The notes: generated from the sequence alone by a model not told the origin. A DNA stretch of 64,000 nt from Pseudoruminococcus massiliensis (GCF_900291955.1 NZ_OLMR01000001.1:434001-498000), one strand, 5' to 3'. Positions 1 through 8,745 are shown, counted from the first letter of the stretch. Numbers and translations are program-made.

Positions 1-790
1 CTTTAAGCTCATCAAGAATCATATATCCCTCTGTTGCGTGAACTAATACTAAATCAAGATTAAATTCCTTGGCAATGCGTATAGCTGTAAAAATATCATC
101 TGCCCTATGTGCGTGGAAATGTGCAGGAATTTTTCTCTCTAAAAGTGGAATCAAAGCCTCGCATTTTGCATCATATTCTGGCTCGTCAAGCTCATCATCG
201 TTCTGTGCCTTTGCCTTATCTTCCATATAGCGTTTAGCCTTGTATAAGGTTTCTCGGATAAGTGCCGCAGTAGCCATTCTTGTAACTGGCATCTGACTTT
301 TATCATTATAAACACTCTTAGGATTTTCTCCAAGGGCAAATTTCATAGCCGCTGGAGCAGCTACAATCATTTTGTCGATACGCTTGCCATAGGTTTTGAT
401 TGCGGCAAATTCTCCCGCAATCGGATTTGCACTTCCTGGTCCTGTCAGAATGGTTGTTATTCCACCCTCTAAAGCCTCCTCAAAGCCACGGTCAAATGGA
501 TTTATAGCGTCAATCGCACGAAGCTGTGGTGTAATCGGGTCTGTTGATTCGTTTCCGTCATCACCCTCAAAGCAAAGTCCGTCCTCAAACATACCTAAGT
601 GTGTATGTCCGTCTATAAAACCTGGATAAGCACTTGCACCATCAGCATCTATAAGTTCATCACCACTTGGAGCATAACTCAGCATATCCCCTACTTCAAA
701 AATTTTTCCATCTTTAATTTTTATGTAGCCATTTTCTATGATAGTATCTTCATCATTCATTGTGAAAATTTTTGCATTTATTATATCCAT
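1..790 (-). CDS. Amidohydrolase family protein (3' part outside window)
   Basis: The first 263 residues of a metal-dependent amidohydrolase are visible; the C-terminus lies beyond the left edge. It starts MDIINAKIFTMNDED, the small N-terminal beta-sandwich typical of imidazolonepropionase/dihydroorotase-like enzymes. Then comes the metal-binding HxH motif in GFIDGHTHLGMFEDG (about residues 57-71) and a TIM-barrel segment containing HFHAHRADD near residue 225. The ATG at 790 follows a purine-rich GGGGG site. Substrate cannot be told from sequence; the family hydrolyses cyclic amides and related C-N bonds. It is co-directional with the small membrane protein and the his genes upstream, with gaps of 58 and 31 bases, so read-through is possible. 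Confidence 0.85.
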   Translation of the reverse strand, partial: MDIINAKIFTMNDEDTIIENGYIKIKDGKIFEVGDMLSYAPSGDELIDADGASAYPGFIDGHTHLGMFEDGLCFEGDDGNESTDPITPQLRAIDAINPFDRGFEEALEGGITTILTGPGSANPIAGEFAAIKTYGKRIDKMIVAAPAAMKFALGENPKSVYNDKSQMPVTRMATAALIRETLYKAKRYMEDKAKAQNDDELDEPEYDAKCEALIPLLERKIPAHFHAHRADDIFTAIRIAKEFNLDLVLVHATEGYMILDELK

Positions 791-848
791 AAAAACCCCC
801 ATATTTAGAAACACGCAAGAAATAATCCTGCGTGTCGCTAAAATCAAA

Positions 849-1079
849 TTATTTTCTTTTCTTGTTTTTGGCTTTTTCTTTATCTTCTTTTCTATCTCTC
901 ATTTCAAGAAGAATTGCTATAATTTTTACAACAGCCCAGCCAAAGCTAAAGGTTATTACCTGAGTTATTATCATTTCTAATGACCAGCCGAGCAGTAATC
1001 CAACTACAACTACAAGAATTGCCAAAACAACAACATAGCATATAAGTTCAATAATAAAATTTCTTATAGCTCTTTTCAT
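849..1079 (-). CDS. Small two-helix membrane protein
   Basis: A 76-residue protein of unknown function. Two hydrophobic stretches (about residues 9-31 and 36-58) are likely membrane helices. They are followed by a highly charged Lys/Arg/Glu tail (RDRKEDKEKAKNKKRK) that should stay cytoplasmic. A GAGG site precedes the ATG. It sits 31 bases after hisE and may be the last gene of the histidine operon, though nothing links it to histidine synthesis. Confidence 0.6.
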   Translation of the reverse strand: MKRAIRNFIIELICYVVVLAILVVVVGLLLGWSLEMIITQVITFSFGWAVVKIIAILLEMRDRKEDKEKAKNKKRK

Positions 1080-1110
1080 AAGTAAACCTCAGTTCTTAAT
1101 CCTCACAAAA

Positions 1111-1440
1111 TCAGGTGTTCTTATCTACCTGATGAAATTGCTTGAGATTGCCTGTTTTGTTGCTTCTCTTATCAAGCTCTGCCATAACATCTTCAACAGC
1201 GATTCCCTGGTCAACCATCATAACGAAAAGGTGATAGATAAGGTCTGAAATTTCGAGAACTGTTTCAGAATTATCGCCATTCTTTGCAGCAATAATTGTT
1301 TCACTGCATTCTTCGCCAACCTTTTTAAGAATCTTATCTAAGCCCTTATCAAAAAGATAGCAAGTATAAGAACCCTCTTGCTTATTAGACTTTCTATCAA
1401 GAATTGTTTCGTAAAGTTCCTTTAATGTATCATTTGTCAT
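1111..1440 (-). CDS. hisE: Phosphoribosyl-ATP pyrophosphatase
   Basis: HisE hydrolyses phosphoribosyl-ATP to phosphoribosyl-AMP and pyrophosphate, the second step of histidine synthesis, in the cytoplasm. The protein (109 residues) has the MazG-like all-alpha signature: KVGEECSETIIAAKNGD, then EISDLIYHLFVMM, whose acidic residues bind magnesium. I chose the ATG at 1440 (MTNDTLKEL) because the GAGAGG site lies about ten bases before it; an in-frame ATG at 1458 would leave no room for that site. HisE is a separate gene here and is not fused to HisI as in enterobacteria. It is the last recognised gene of the his cluster. Confidence 0.95.
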   Translation of the reverse strand: MTNDTLKELYETILDRKSNKQEGSYTCYLFDKGLDKILKKVGEECSETIIAAKNGDNSETVLEISDLIYHLFVMMVDQGIAVEDVMAELDKRSNKTGNLKQFHQVDKNT

Positions 1441-1494
1441 TTTAATCATACCTCTCATTATATTTTTAAGGGCTTAAAACCCACAAAAAACTTT

Positions 1495-1827
1495 TTATAG
1501 CAAATCTCTAAAGAAACAGCTATGACTTCCCGTATGACAAGCCGCTCCAGTTTGTTCAACAGTTACAAGCAATGTATCCTTGTCGCAGTCGCCCTTGATA
1601 GAGATAACCCTCTGAAGATGTCCAGAAGTTGCACCCTTATTCCAAAGCTCTTGTCTTGAACGGCTATAAAACCATGTATAGCCTGTTTCAAAGGTCTTAC
1701 GCATGGATTCACGATTCATATATGCAAGCATAAGAACCTCGCCTGTATCTTTTTCCTGAATTATCGCAGGAATAAGCTCAGATTTCTGAAAATAATCATC
1801 TATAAAATCAAGATTGCTGGTAGTCAT
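1495..1827 (-). CDS. hisI: Phosphoribosyl-AMP cyclohydrolase
   Basis: HisI opens the adenine ring of phosphoribosyl-AMP, the third step of histidine synthesis. The 110-residue protein carries the expected zinc and magnesium ligands: [10 protein letters not shown] in the middle and [11 protein letters not shown] near the C-terminus, with [19 protein letters not shown] upstream. The start at 1827 is supported by a GGAAAGGG site; a longer reading to 1872 adds 15 residues that lie inside hisA. The gene overlaps the end of hisA by 20 bases, which suggests translational coupling. Confidence 0.95.
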   Translation of the reverse strand: MTTSNLDFIDDYFQKSELIPAIIQEKDTGEVLMLAYMNRESMRKTFETGYTWFYSRSRQELWNKGATSGHLQRVISIKGDCDKDTLLVTVEQTGAACHTGSHSCFFRDLL

Positions 1828-2569
1828 AGCTTGCACCCTTTCCTTTGTTTTCGGCAGCATTGGCAATTTCAACAGCCGCTCTTAAATCAAGACTTCCCGA
1901 ATAAATGGACTTTCCGCAGATTGCACCATAAACATCAAGGTCAGTAAGATTGATAATATCCTTGAGGTTAGCAACACCGCCAGAAGCAATAATTCTGCAA
2001 GAAACAGCTGCTTTAAGCTCGTCAAGCTGATTAAGATTAGGACCTGAAAGCATACCGTCCTTAGAAATATCAGTGAAAATAATATAGCTTACGCCGATTT
2101 GCTCCATACGCTTTGCAAGCTCTGTGAAGCTGATTTCTGATGTATCAGTCCAGCCCTCCGCAGAAACCATTCCGTTAAGTGCGTCAATCCCTACGGCAAT
2201 CTTTACGCCGTATTCCTTTATAGCTTCTTTTACAAGCTCTGGATTTTTGACAGCCGCAGAACCAAGAATAACTCTGTCTATACCCTGACTGAGATAATAC
2301 TCGATAGAAGCCATATCACGAATACCGCCACCGACTTCTATATGAAGTGAAGTATTTTTGCGAACATCAAGTATAACTTTAGAGTTTTTTCTTTCGCCGT
2401 CCTTAGCACCGTCAAGGTCTACCATATGGAGCCATTTTGCACCCTGCTCAGCAAAGCTTTTTGCAGTATCAACTGCGTTTTCAGCGACCTTATGAACGGT
2501 AGAAAAATCACCCTTATATAGACGGACACAAGCACCGTCTTTAATATCAATAGCAGGTAAAATAATCAT
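1808..2569 (-). CDS. hisA: ProFAR isomerase
   Basis: HisA isomerises the ribosyl aminoimidazole intermediate (ProFAR to PRFAR), the fourth step. At 253 residues it is close to the usual 240-245. The TIM-barrel phosphate-binding and catalytic motifs are clear: [17 protein letters not shown] at the N-terminus, EVGGGIRD near residue 80, [14 protein letters not shown] near 170 and [11 protein letters not shown] near 195. The last dozen residues ([12 protein letters not shown]) form a polar extension that overlaps hisI. Its product PRFAR needs HisH-HisF, which is not encoded nearby. Confidence 0.96.
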   Translation of the reverse strand: MIILPAIDIKDGACVRLYKGDFSTVHKVAENAVDTAKSFAEQGAKWLHMVDLDGAKDGERKNSKVILDVRKNTSLHIEVGGGIRDMASIEYYLSQGIDRVILGSAAVKNPELVKEAIKEYGVKIAVGIDALNGMVSAEGWTDTSEISFTELAKRMEQIGVSYIIFTDISKDGMLSGPNLNQLDELKAAVSCRIIASGGVANLKDIINLTDLDVYGAICGKSIYSGSLDLRAAVEIANAAENKGKGASYDYQQS

Positions 2570-2609
2570 CTAAAATCAATCCTTTCATAATCAAGGAAAT
2601 ACATTTTTA

Positions 2610-3185
2610 TCAAAGAACACCCTTTGTTGAAAGAGTTCCCTTGCCAGTTTCTTTCACAGCCACAGCAAGAGCGTGTGCAACAGCCTTATAAATGCCCTCT
2701 GTTGCATGATGTGAATTTGTGCCATACAAAAGCTTAATATGAAGTGTGATTCCTGCGTTAAAAGCCAAGGCTCTCATAAATTCCTCTGTCATACAGGAAT
2801 CATAACCGCCTATTCTCTCCTCTTTGAATTCAGCGTCAAAAACGAGGAACGGTCTGCCACTTATATCAAGCGAACAAAAAGCAAGTGATTCGTCCATAGG
2901 AATATGGAATGAACCATATCTTGCAATACCCGACTTATCTCCGAGAGCCTCTCCGAGTACCTTTCCAAGCACAATAGCAGTATCTTCAATAGTATGGTGA
3001 CAGTCAACCTCAAGGTCGCCCTTTGTTTTAACCTCAAGACCAAAACCGCCATGAACGCCGAATGCCGTGAGCATATGGTCGAAAAAACCTATTCCAGTAT
3101 CAATCTTTACATCTCCGCCGTCAAGGTTGAGCGAAACTGAAACATTCGTTTCCTTTGTAACTCTTTCGAGCTTTGCACTTCTCAT
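2610..3185 (-). CDS. hisB: Imidazoleglycerol-phosphate dehydratase
   Basis: HisB dehydrates imidazoleglycerol phosphate to imidazoleacetol phosphate. It is monofunctional (191 residues), without the histidinol phosphatase domain of the E. coli fusion. Manganese-binding histidine motifs are visible: FFDHMLTAFGVHGGF, CHHTIEDTAIVLG and NSHHATEGIYKAVAHAL. The ATG at 3185 has AGGAGG nine bases upstream. A TTG at 3194 directly abuts that site and is unlikely to be used. It lies 34 bases after hisC and 40 bases before hisA, with no room for hisH, which often sits between hisB and hisA in Firmicutes. Confidence 0.96.
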   Translation of the reverse strand: MRSAKLERVTKETNVSVSLNLDGGDVKIDTGIGFFDHMLTAFGVHGGFGLEVKTKGDLEVDCHHTIEDTAIVLGKVLGEALGDKSGIARYGSFHIPMDESLAFCSLDISGRPFLVFDAEFKEERIGGYDSCMTEEFMRALAFNAGITLHIKLLYGTNSHHATEGIYKAVAHALAVAVKETGKGTLSTKGVL

Positions 3186-3219
3186 TTTAAGCAACCTCCT
3201 CTGCTGTCGGTTTTCCGAT

Positions 3220-4284
3220 TTAGCTTAACTTCGCAAAAAACTTTTCGAGAACCTCAAGAACGATTTTATTTTCTTCCTCTGTACCTGTTGAAATTCTGAT
3301 GTGACTATCCTTGAATAAACGGATAGCTATACTATTTTCAGCAAGGAAGTCTGTAATCTCTTTTGATAAATCAGTCTTAATATATACGAAATTAGTACAG
3401 GTCGGATAAACAGTCATTGGCACGGAATATTTCTCTTTCAATGCCATAATTCCATTATACAGTGATTTTGTTAAAAATATAAGGCTTTTACGAGAATTTT
3501 CCAAAATTTCTGTATTTTTATATATAATTGTACCGATTGCTTGCGAAATTGAGTTCACATTGTACGGTGCTTTAACACTTCTAAGTGCTTTTGTAATAGT
3601 TTCATTAGCTATTGCAAAGCCTAAACGCAATGCAGCCGAACCAACGGCCTTAGATGCTGTCTTTAAAATGATAAGATTATCATACTTTTCAACCTCATCT
3701 AAAAGAGATTCATTCCAGAAATCCATATATGCTTCATCAAGCACAACCATAGAATTAACGCTTGTAATAAGCTTTCGCATTTCTTCCTTAGATGCACCCG
3801 AGCCTGTTGGATTGCAAGGATTTGAGAAAATAATCAAAGCAGCATTTTCTTCATTAGCCTTTTTGATAACCTCATCAACATTAAATGTTAAGTCATCATT
3901 CTTGTCTGCTATAACAACTCTATGACCGCCTGTAGTGGCATAAAAGCCATACATTGAAAAATCAGGACTTACTGTCAAAACTGTTCCGCCATCTTCAATC
4001 ATTGTATAAATGATAAGAGAAATTAATTCATCAGAACCATTTCCAGCGGTAACTGTTTTCGGAGAAAGTTTATAATAATTTGAGAAAGCTTTTATAAGTT
4101 CAGTGGCTGTTGGGTCAGGATAGCGGTTAAACTGAACATTTTCAATAGCTTTTTGAATATCAGCTTTTAATGATTCAGGAAGCTGATAGCAAGATTCATT
4201 TGCGTCAAGGCGAATATTATATGTACCGCTTATAGGCTCATAAGGTTCAAGTGAACGAACCTTTTCGCATAAAATATATGACAT
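3220..4284 (-). CDS. hisC: Histidinol-phosphate aminotransferase
   Basis: A fold-type I PLP aminotransferase (354 residues) that converts imidazoleacetol phosphate to histidinol phosphate with glutamate. Visible motifs are the start of the large domain (TAGNGSDELISLI), SNPCNPTG, LDEAYMDF and the Schiff-base lysine in KTASKAVGSAALRLGFA, then RISTGTEEEN near the end. The ATG at 4284 is preferred over 4293 because AAGGA then sits nine bases upstream. The gene is separated from hisD by about 300 bases holding a hairpin and a repeat element. It may need its own promoter; I found none with good boxes. Confidence 0.95.
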   Translation of the reverse strand: MSYILCEKVRSLEPYEPISGTYNIRLDANESCYQLPESLKADIQKAIENVQFNRYPDPTATELIKAFSNYYKLSPKTVTAGNGSDELISLIIYTMIEDGGTVLTVSPDFSMYGFYATTGGHRVVIADKNDDLTFNVDEVIKKANEENAALIIFSNPCNPTGSGASKEEMRKLITSVNSMVVLDEAYMDFWNESLLDEVEKYDNLIILKTASKAVGSAALRLGFAIANETITKALRSVKAPYNVNSISQAIGTIIYKNTEILENSRKSLIFLTKSLYNGIMALKEKYSVPMTVYPTCTNFVYIKTDLSKEITDFLAENSIAIRLFKDSHIRISTGTEEENKIVLEVLEKFFAKLS

Positions 4285-4346
4285 AAAAATCATTCCTTTT
4301 TTATAGTAATAAAGCTGTTAGACAAATTTTTAAATATTTAACTTTC

Positions 4347-4516
4347 AGGGAACCCCCTCCGAGGGTTCCCTACGAAAAACATTCCACTGGAATGTTTTTC
4401 TACCCTCCTGCGGTTTAGGAAGTATAAAGTATTTCGCTCTCTGCGGAGAGCGAACAAAGGCTCTGCCTTTGGAAACTGCAAGCCTTTGAAAAGGCTTGAG
4501 CGAAACTTTTAAGTTT
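4347..4516 (+). repeat. Multi-hairpin intergenic repeat, family A copy 1
   Basis: About 170 bases with five successive inverted repeats: 4348-4370 (GGGAACCC/GGGTTCCC), 4374-4400 (GAAAAACATTCC/GGAATGTTTTTC), 4435-4452 (CGCTCT/AGAGCG), 4456-4470 (AAAGGC/GCCTTT) and 4480-4497 (AAGCCTTT/AAAGGCTT). It ends with GAGCGAAACTTTTAA. A second copy in the same orientation lies at 37065-37227. The third and fourth stems differ between copies by paired changes that keep the pairing. It lies between hisD and hisC, opposite in orientation to them. Confidence 0.85.
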
Positions 4517-4546
4517 TATCACATCAACATAAGTATTAGATAAATA

Positions 4547-4570
4547 ACGGGAATCCTTACGGATTCCCGT
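4547..4570 (-). terminator. Hairpin after hisD, possible terminator
   Basis: A perfect ten-base inverted repeat (ACGGGAATCC/GGATTCCCGT) with a four-base loop, 16 bases past the hisD stop. On the minus strand it is followed by TTATTTAT, a weak T tract, so it may terminate or attenuate transcription before hisC. Confidence 0.55.
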
Positions 4571-4585
4571 CTGGAAAGTTTGTTC

Positions 4586-5872
4586 TTATTTCTTTCTTAC
4601 AATAATAGAATTTGCGTGAGCGGTTAAGCCCTCTGTATTTGCAAATCTTATAATGTCATCTCTGTCGTTTTGGAGAGCCTCATCTGTATAGTAAATAAAG
4701 CTTGATTTCTTAACAAAGGTATCGACAGAAAGCGGTGAGAAAAATCTTGCTGTACCAGATGTTGGAAGAACATGGTTAGGGCCTGCAAAATAATCGCCAA
4801 GTGGTTCTGGAGAATAGTTACCTAAGAATACAGAACCCGCATTATCAAGCTTGCCGACATACTCCATAGGATTTTCACAGCAAACCTCAAGATGTTCAGG
4901 AGCAAGCTCATTTGCAAGCTCTATTGCTCTCTCCATAGTGTCACAAACGATAATAACACCGTAGTTATCGAGGGAATATTCAATAATATCCTTTCTTGAA
5001 AGCTCCTCAACCTGTCTGTAAATTTCCTTTGTTGTATCCTCTGCCAACTTATCAGAAGTTGTAATAAGAATAGCAGAAGCAAGCTTATCGTGTTCGGCCT
5101 GACTCATAAGGTCAGCCGCAAGGAATTTTGGATTTGCACTTTCGTCTGCAAGAACGAGAATTTCGCTCGGACCTGCAATCATATCAATATCAACTGTTCC
5201 GTAGAGCAACTTCTTTGCGGTAGCAACGAAAATATTACCAGGACCAACAATCTTATCAACCTTAGGAACAGATTCAGTACCATATGCAAGAGCCGCAACA
5301 GCCTGAGCACCTCCCATAAGGAAAACTCTGTCAACGCCTGCAATAGCTGCGGCTGCCATAATATCTGGATTAGGCTTGCCGTCCTTGCCCGGAGGAGTTA
5401 CCATAATAAGTTCAGAAACTCCAGCAATTTTTGCAGGAATAGCATTCATAAGAACAGATGACGGATAAGCTGCTGTACCGCCCGGAACATAAAGACCTAC
5501 ACGCTTTAAGCCACGAATACGCTGTCCCATAATAACACCGTTATCTTTAGTTGTAAGCCAGCTTTGTTGTTTTTGTCTTTCGTGGAAATTGCGAATATTG
5601 TCAGCAGCCTTTTTAAGAGTTGCAATAAATTCAGGGTCACAATCAGCAGTAAGAGCTGTAAGTTCTTCCTTTGGAACTTCAAAAGCGTCAGGAGCTTTGC
5701 CGTCAAACTTAATAGTATACTCACGAACAGCTTTATCACCGTTCATCATAACATTATTTATGATTTCGCTTACTGTTTCTGTTACATCTTTATTGGTGTT
5801 ACGGCTTCTTTCGCCGAGCTTTGCAAGAAATTCTACTTCTTGAACACCATCTGCTTTAATTTTTCTAATCAT
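4586..5872 (-). CDS. hisD: Histidinol dehydrogenase
   Basis: HisD oxidises histidinol to histidine in two NAD-dependent steps, the end of the pathway. At 428 residues it has normal family length. Motifs include GLKRVGLYVPGGTAAYPSSVLM, KVDKIVGPGNIFVATAKK, IAGPSEILV, the zinc/catalytic segment MSQAEHDKLASAI, and GPNHVLPTSGTARFFSPL near the C-terminus. The start codon overlaps the hisG stop by four bases (ATGA), typical of coupled translation. Confidence 0.97.
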   Translation of the reverse strand: MIRKIKADGVQEVEFLAKLGERSRNTNKDVTETVSEIINNVMMNGDKAVREYTIKFDGKAPDAFEVPKEELTALTADCDPEFIATLKKAADNIRNFHERQKQQSWLTTKDNGVIMGQRIRGLKRVGLYVPGGTAAYPSSVLMNAIPAKIAGVSELIMVTPPGKDGKPNPDIMAAAAIAGVDRVFLMGGAQAVAALAYGTESVPKVDKIVGPGNIFVATAKKLLYGTVDIDMIAGPSEILVLADESANPKFLAADLMSQAEHDKLASAILITTSDKLAEDTTKEIYRQVEELSRKDIIEYSLDNYGVIIVCDTMERAIELANELAPEHLEVCCENPMEYVGKLDNAGSVFLGNYSPEPLGDYFAGPNHVLPTSGTARFFSPLSVDTFVKKSSFIYYTDEALQNDRDDIIRFANTEGLTAHANSIIVRKK

Positions 5873-6519
5873 GAGGATTTTCTCCTTTCCTCTTCCATCT
5901 TTTGTGCCAATGCCTCAATTTCTGCTTTTCTAAGCTTTAAGCTTGCTGTATTTGCAATAAGTCTTGCAGAAATCGGAGCAACATTATCTTCTATAATAGT
6001 AAGTCCGTTTTCTCTAAGAGTAGAACCTGTTTCAACTATATCAACGATAGCATCTGCAAGTCCGAGGAGTGGTGCAAGTTCAACAGAGCCCTCAATCTTG
6101 ATAACTCTTATATCCATACCCTTGCCCTCGAAAAAGTTTCTTGCAACATTAGGATATTTAGTTGCGATAGTCTTTTCTCCATAGCCTGAGAAAAATTCCT
6201 CAGCACTTCTTCCACCCTTGCCAGCAAGTGCGAAACGACACTTACCAAAACCAAGGTCGAGTATCTCAAAGAAACAACTACCGTTTTCCATAATAGTATC
6301 TTTTCCAACAACGCCTAAATCGCATACACCGTTTTCGACATATGTAATAACATCAGCAGCCTTTGCAAGAACAACCTCAATATCTCCATCACCTATCGGA
6401 AGAATGAGCTTTCTGCCCTTTTCACGAACGGCTGTGCAGTCATATCCTGCCGATTCAAGCAAGCCTATTGTATCCTTTTCAAGTCTGCCCTTTGTAAGAG
6501 CAATTCTTAATGGCTTCAT
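5869..6519 (-). CDS. hisG: ATP phosphoribosyltransferase, short form catalytic subunit
   Basis: HisG joins ATP and PRPP, the first and regulated step of histidine synthesis. The protein is the short form (216 residues): it has the periplasmic-binding-protein-like catalytic domain (LRIALTKGRLEKDT, VCDLGVVGKDTI, IVDIVETGSTLRENGL) but not the C-terminal ACT-like regulatory domain of long HisG. Short HisG needs HisZ, which is encoded immediately upstream (6543-7739, 23-base gap). It overlaps hisD by four bases. Confidence 0.96.
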   Translation of the reverse strand: MKPLRIALTKGRLEKDTIGLLESAGYDCTAVREKGRKLILPIGDGDIEVVLAKAADVITYVENGVCDLGVVGKDTIMENGSCFFEILDLGFGKCRFALAGKGGRSAEEFFSGYGEKTIATKYPNVARNFFEGKGMDIRVIKIEGSVELAPLLGLADAIVDIVETGSTLRENGLTIIEDNVAPISARLIANTASLKLRKAEIEALAQKMEEERRKSS

Positions 6520-6542
6520 ATATAATAAAATCCTTTCAAATC

Positions 6543-7739
6543 TTAATTTAAGAGAACAGTTTCGACTTCTTCATTAACGAAGTCAATTCTTGCTATACCT
6601 TTTTTCTTTGCATATGCAATAGCCTCATCTCTTGTAGAGAATACGCTGTTCTCGCAGATAAGTCCGCTCTGTGTGAGTGCTTGATAATGCTTTATAGACT
6701 TAACCTCAAAGCTATCATCACCATGAACAAGTACATCAGGCAATGGCTTCATTTTAATCTGACCTCTTGAAAGCATAACCTTTGCAAGAGTGTCTACATT
6801 TATACCGAAACCACTTGCAGGCATAGGTGAATCGAAAATATCAAGCAACTTATCATAACGACCACCGATAAGCACAGGTTCACCTGAACCCTCAACATAG
6901 CCTGAAAAAACTATATCGCTATAATAGTCATTTCTTTGAGCAAGTCCGAGGTCAATCATAAGTCTTTCACCAAGACCAAATTTTGTAAGGCAATCATAGA
7001 TTTCCTTGAGATACTCAAGTGGACGAAGTGCGTCCTTATCATCACAAAGCTCAGATGCCTCGTTAAGAACTTCCTCACCACCAAAAAGTCTTGGCAATCT
7101 TCTGATTGCTGCAACAGCCTTAGTCTGCTCAAGGGTATCAAGAAAACTATTAAGTGCGGAATAGTTCTTTGCCTCGATGAATGAATGTATATCCTCACGC
7201 TCATTATCAGATACAGGAAGCTTATTCAAAAGAGCCTTAAAGAAGCCAGCATGACCAAGTTCTATTCTAAAATCAGGAACACATCTTGTCAATGCCTCGA
7301 TAGCAGTAGTAATGATTTCAAGGTCTGCACGCTTACCAGAAATGCCTAAAAGCTCTATACCTGTCTGCATAACCTCGTTACTTCTGCCTGTTAAGCCACG
7401 ATTATTTCTATAAACTCTCTGATTATAATAAAGTCTGATTGGCAAAACCTCGTTTTGAAGTCTTGTAGCAGTCATTCTTGCTATCGGGAGAGTTGAGTCT
7501 GGACGGACAACCATAAGTCTGCCCTTAGAATCACTCAATTTAAACATATTTTCCTGCGGAATCTGTGCAGCAGGATTTGAGAAAACATCATAAAATTCAA
7601 CTCCAGGAGTCAAAACCTCATGAAATCCTCTTTGAGAAAAGACCTCGCCCAAAATATATGAAACCGTCCTTGTGGAAAGGCATTCCTCAAAGAGGAAATC
7701 CTTTGTACCCTCAGGAGTAATTTTACTGTAATTTTTCAT
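6543..7739 (-). CDS. hisZ: ATP phosphoribosyltransferase regulatory subunit
   Basis: HisZ is a paralogue of histidyl-tRNA synthetase that has lost aminoacylation and acts as the regulatory partner of short HisG. The 398-residue protein shows class II synthetase-like motifs (PEGTKDFLFEE, VVRPDSTLPIARM, LIGGRYDKLLDIF). It lacks a clear anticodon-binding domain; the C-terminus ends soon after a short alpha/beta segment. The ATG at 7739 has GAGG seven bases upstream; the open frame extends to 7808 but that part overlaps the promoter. First gene of the his operon. Confidence 0.93.
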   Translation of the reverse strand: MKNYSKITPEGTKDFLFEECLSTRTVSYILGEVFSQRGFHEVLTPGVEFYDVFSNPAAQIPQENMFKLSDSKGRLMVVRPDSTLPIARMTATRLQNEVLPIRLYYNQRVYRNNRGLTGRSNEVMQTGIELLGISGKRADLEIITTAIEALTRCVPDFRIELGHAGFFKALLNKLPVSDNEREDIHSFIEAKNYSALNSFLDTLEQTKAVAAIRRLPRLFGGEEVLNEASELCDDKDALRPLEYLKEIYDCLTKFGLGERLMIDLGLAQRNDYYSDIVFSGYVEGSGEPVLIGGRYDKLLDIFDSPMPASGFGINVDTLAKVMLSRGQIKMKPLPDVLVHGDDSFEVKSIKHYQALTQSGLICENSVFSTRDEAIAYAKKKGIARIDFVNEEVETVLLN

Positions 7740-7792
7740 AATATACCTCATCTCAATTTTGTGCTTTTGCTTTAGCACGCTAATGTAATAAT

Positions 7793-7821
7793 AGGATAAC
7801 ACAAGCATATGATTTTGTCAA
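7793..7821 (-). promoter_or_regulatory. his operon promoter
   Basis: On the minus strand, TTGACA (7816-7821) and TATCCT (7793-7798) are separated by 17 bases, upstream of hisZ. The leader of about 45 bases has a small GTGCT/AGCAC hairpin. There is no T-box or long leader, so any histidine control is not visible here. Confidence 0.75.
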
Positions 7822-7896
7822 CCATATTCTTAAATTTAAAATGACCATCATCCTAAAAGGTCGCAGGTAATTATATTCTTAATTTTAATGATATAA

Positions 7897-8745
7897 TCAC
7901 TTTAAATATTCATTGTAATTTATACATTCTATATATTCCTCAATCAATATATGTATAACTGCTTCATATTTATCAAACAGAGCACTTGTACGGTAATTAA
8001 ACAGTTTGCTAAGCTCATTTTTATCTGAAAGATTCAAATCATCAGGAAGAATACAAAGCAATGATAGATTCGGCTCGGTTTTAAAGCTGTACGTTTTGCT
8101 TATAAAAGCATTATCCAGAATATAAATTCTAAGCTTGTTATCTTTAATAAAGCCTTTAAAATTCATTGCATTATATAAGAAATTCAAAAGCTCGGCATCT
8201 GGTTTATTGCCAATATTAAAAACTGTCAATGTATATTCTTTATCCAGCCTATCAAGAAAATCACTGTCATCAGCACAAATTAACTCGCAATATTTTTCTG
8301 CATTTTTAACCTTATAAAATTTAGAAAGAGTATACTTTTTCCATGGAATATAAACCGCAGCTGCGGCATAAATTGCAAGTGGTATGAAAATCACAAACCC
8401 AGTATAACACATAAATCCTGCAACTGCTATAAATACGAGTAAACTAATTATAAAAACAAGTACCGCTTTCAAAACATCTGATTTTTTCTCAAATATTATT
8501 GCATCTGCAAAGTTATCGTATCTTATTGAGCTTGCAGATTTTCTATGCCTGATAAATATTATAGCAGGCGAAAGTAATATAATAAATCCCGCAAAAATTG
8601 CAGTGAAAACAATCGTTGCATAAACTGCATCGCCCTTTAAATCAAGTAAGCCAAAAAAACAGACAATAAGTAAAAAATCAATAAATAGTACTGCCAAGCC
8701 TATAAGCTCCCAAAATAGATAAGGATGTTTTTTATGAAATTTCAT
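7897..8745 (-). CDS. Membrane protein of unknown function
   Basis: A 282-residue protein I do not recognise. Four hydrophobic segments fill the N-terminal half (about residues 12-35, 42-64, 93-115 and 117-133). A soluble domain of about 140 residues follows, with mixed charge and no motif I can name. The start overlaps the stop of the Nudix gene by four bases, so the two are probably co-translated. It is the last gene of a three-gene unit (9399 to 7897). Confidence 0.7.
   Translation of the reverse strand: MKFHKKHPYLFWELIGLAVLFIDFLLIVCFFGLLDLKGDAVYATIVFTAIFAGFIILLSPAIIFIRHRKSASSIRYDNFADAIIFEKKSDVLKAVLVFIISLLVFIAVAGFMCYTGFVIFIPLAIYAAAAVYIPWKKYTLSKFYKVKNAEKYCELICADDSDFLDRLDKEYTLTVFNIGNKPDAELLNFLYNAMNFKGFIKDNKLRIYILDNAFISKTYSFKTEPNLSLLCILPDDLNLSDKNELSKLFNYRTSALFDKYEAVIHILIEEYIECINYNEYLK

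Noticed and set aside
4347-4516. Repeat considered as a tandem set of ordinary terminators
   Set aside because: Most of the hairpins lack following T tracts, and the whole 170-base order is conserved in a distant copy.
5564-6184. 206-codon plus-strand frame opposite hisD and hisG
   Set aside because: It lies wholly antisense to two clear enzymes, has no ribosome site, and its residues reflect the complementary codons.
7822-7896. Possible T-box or leader before hisZ
   Set aside because: This stretch lies upstream of the his promoter; the transcribed leader is only about 45 bases and no T-box sequence is present.
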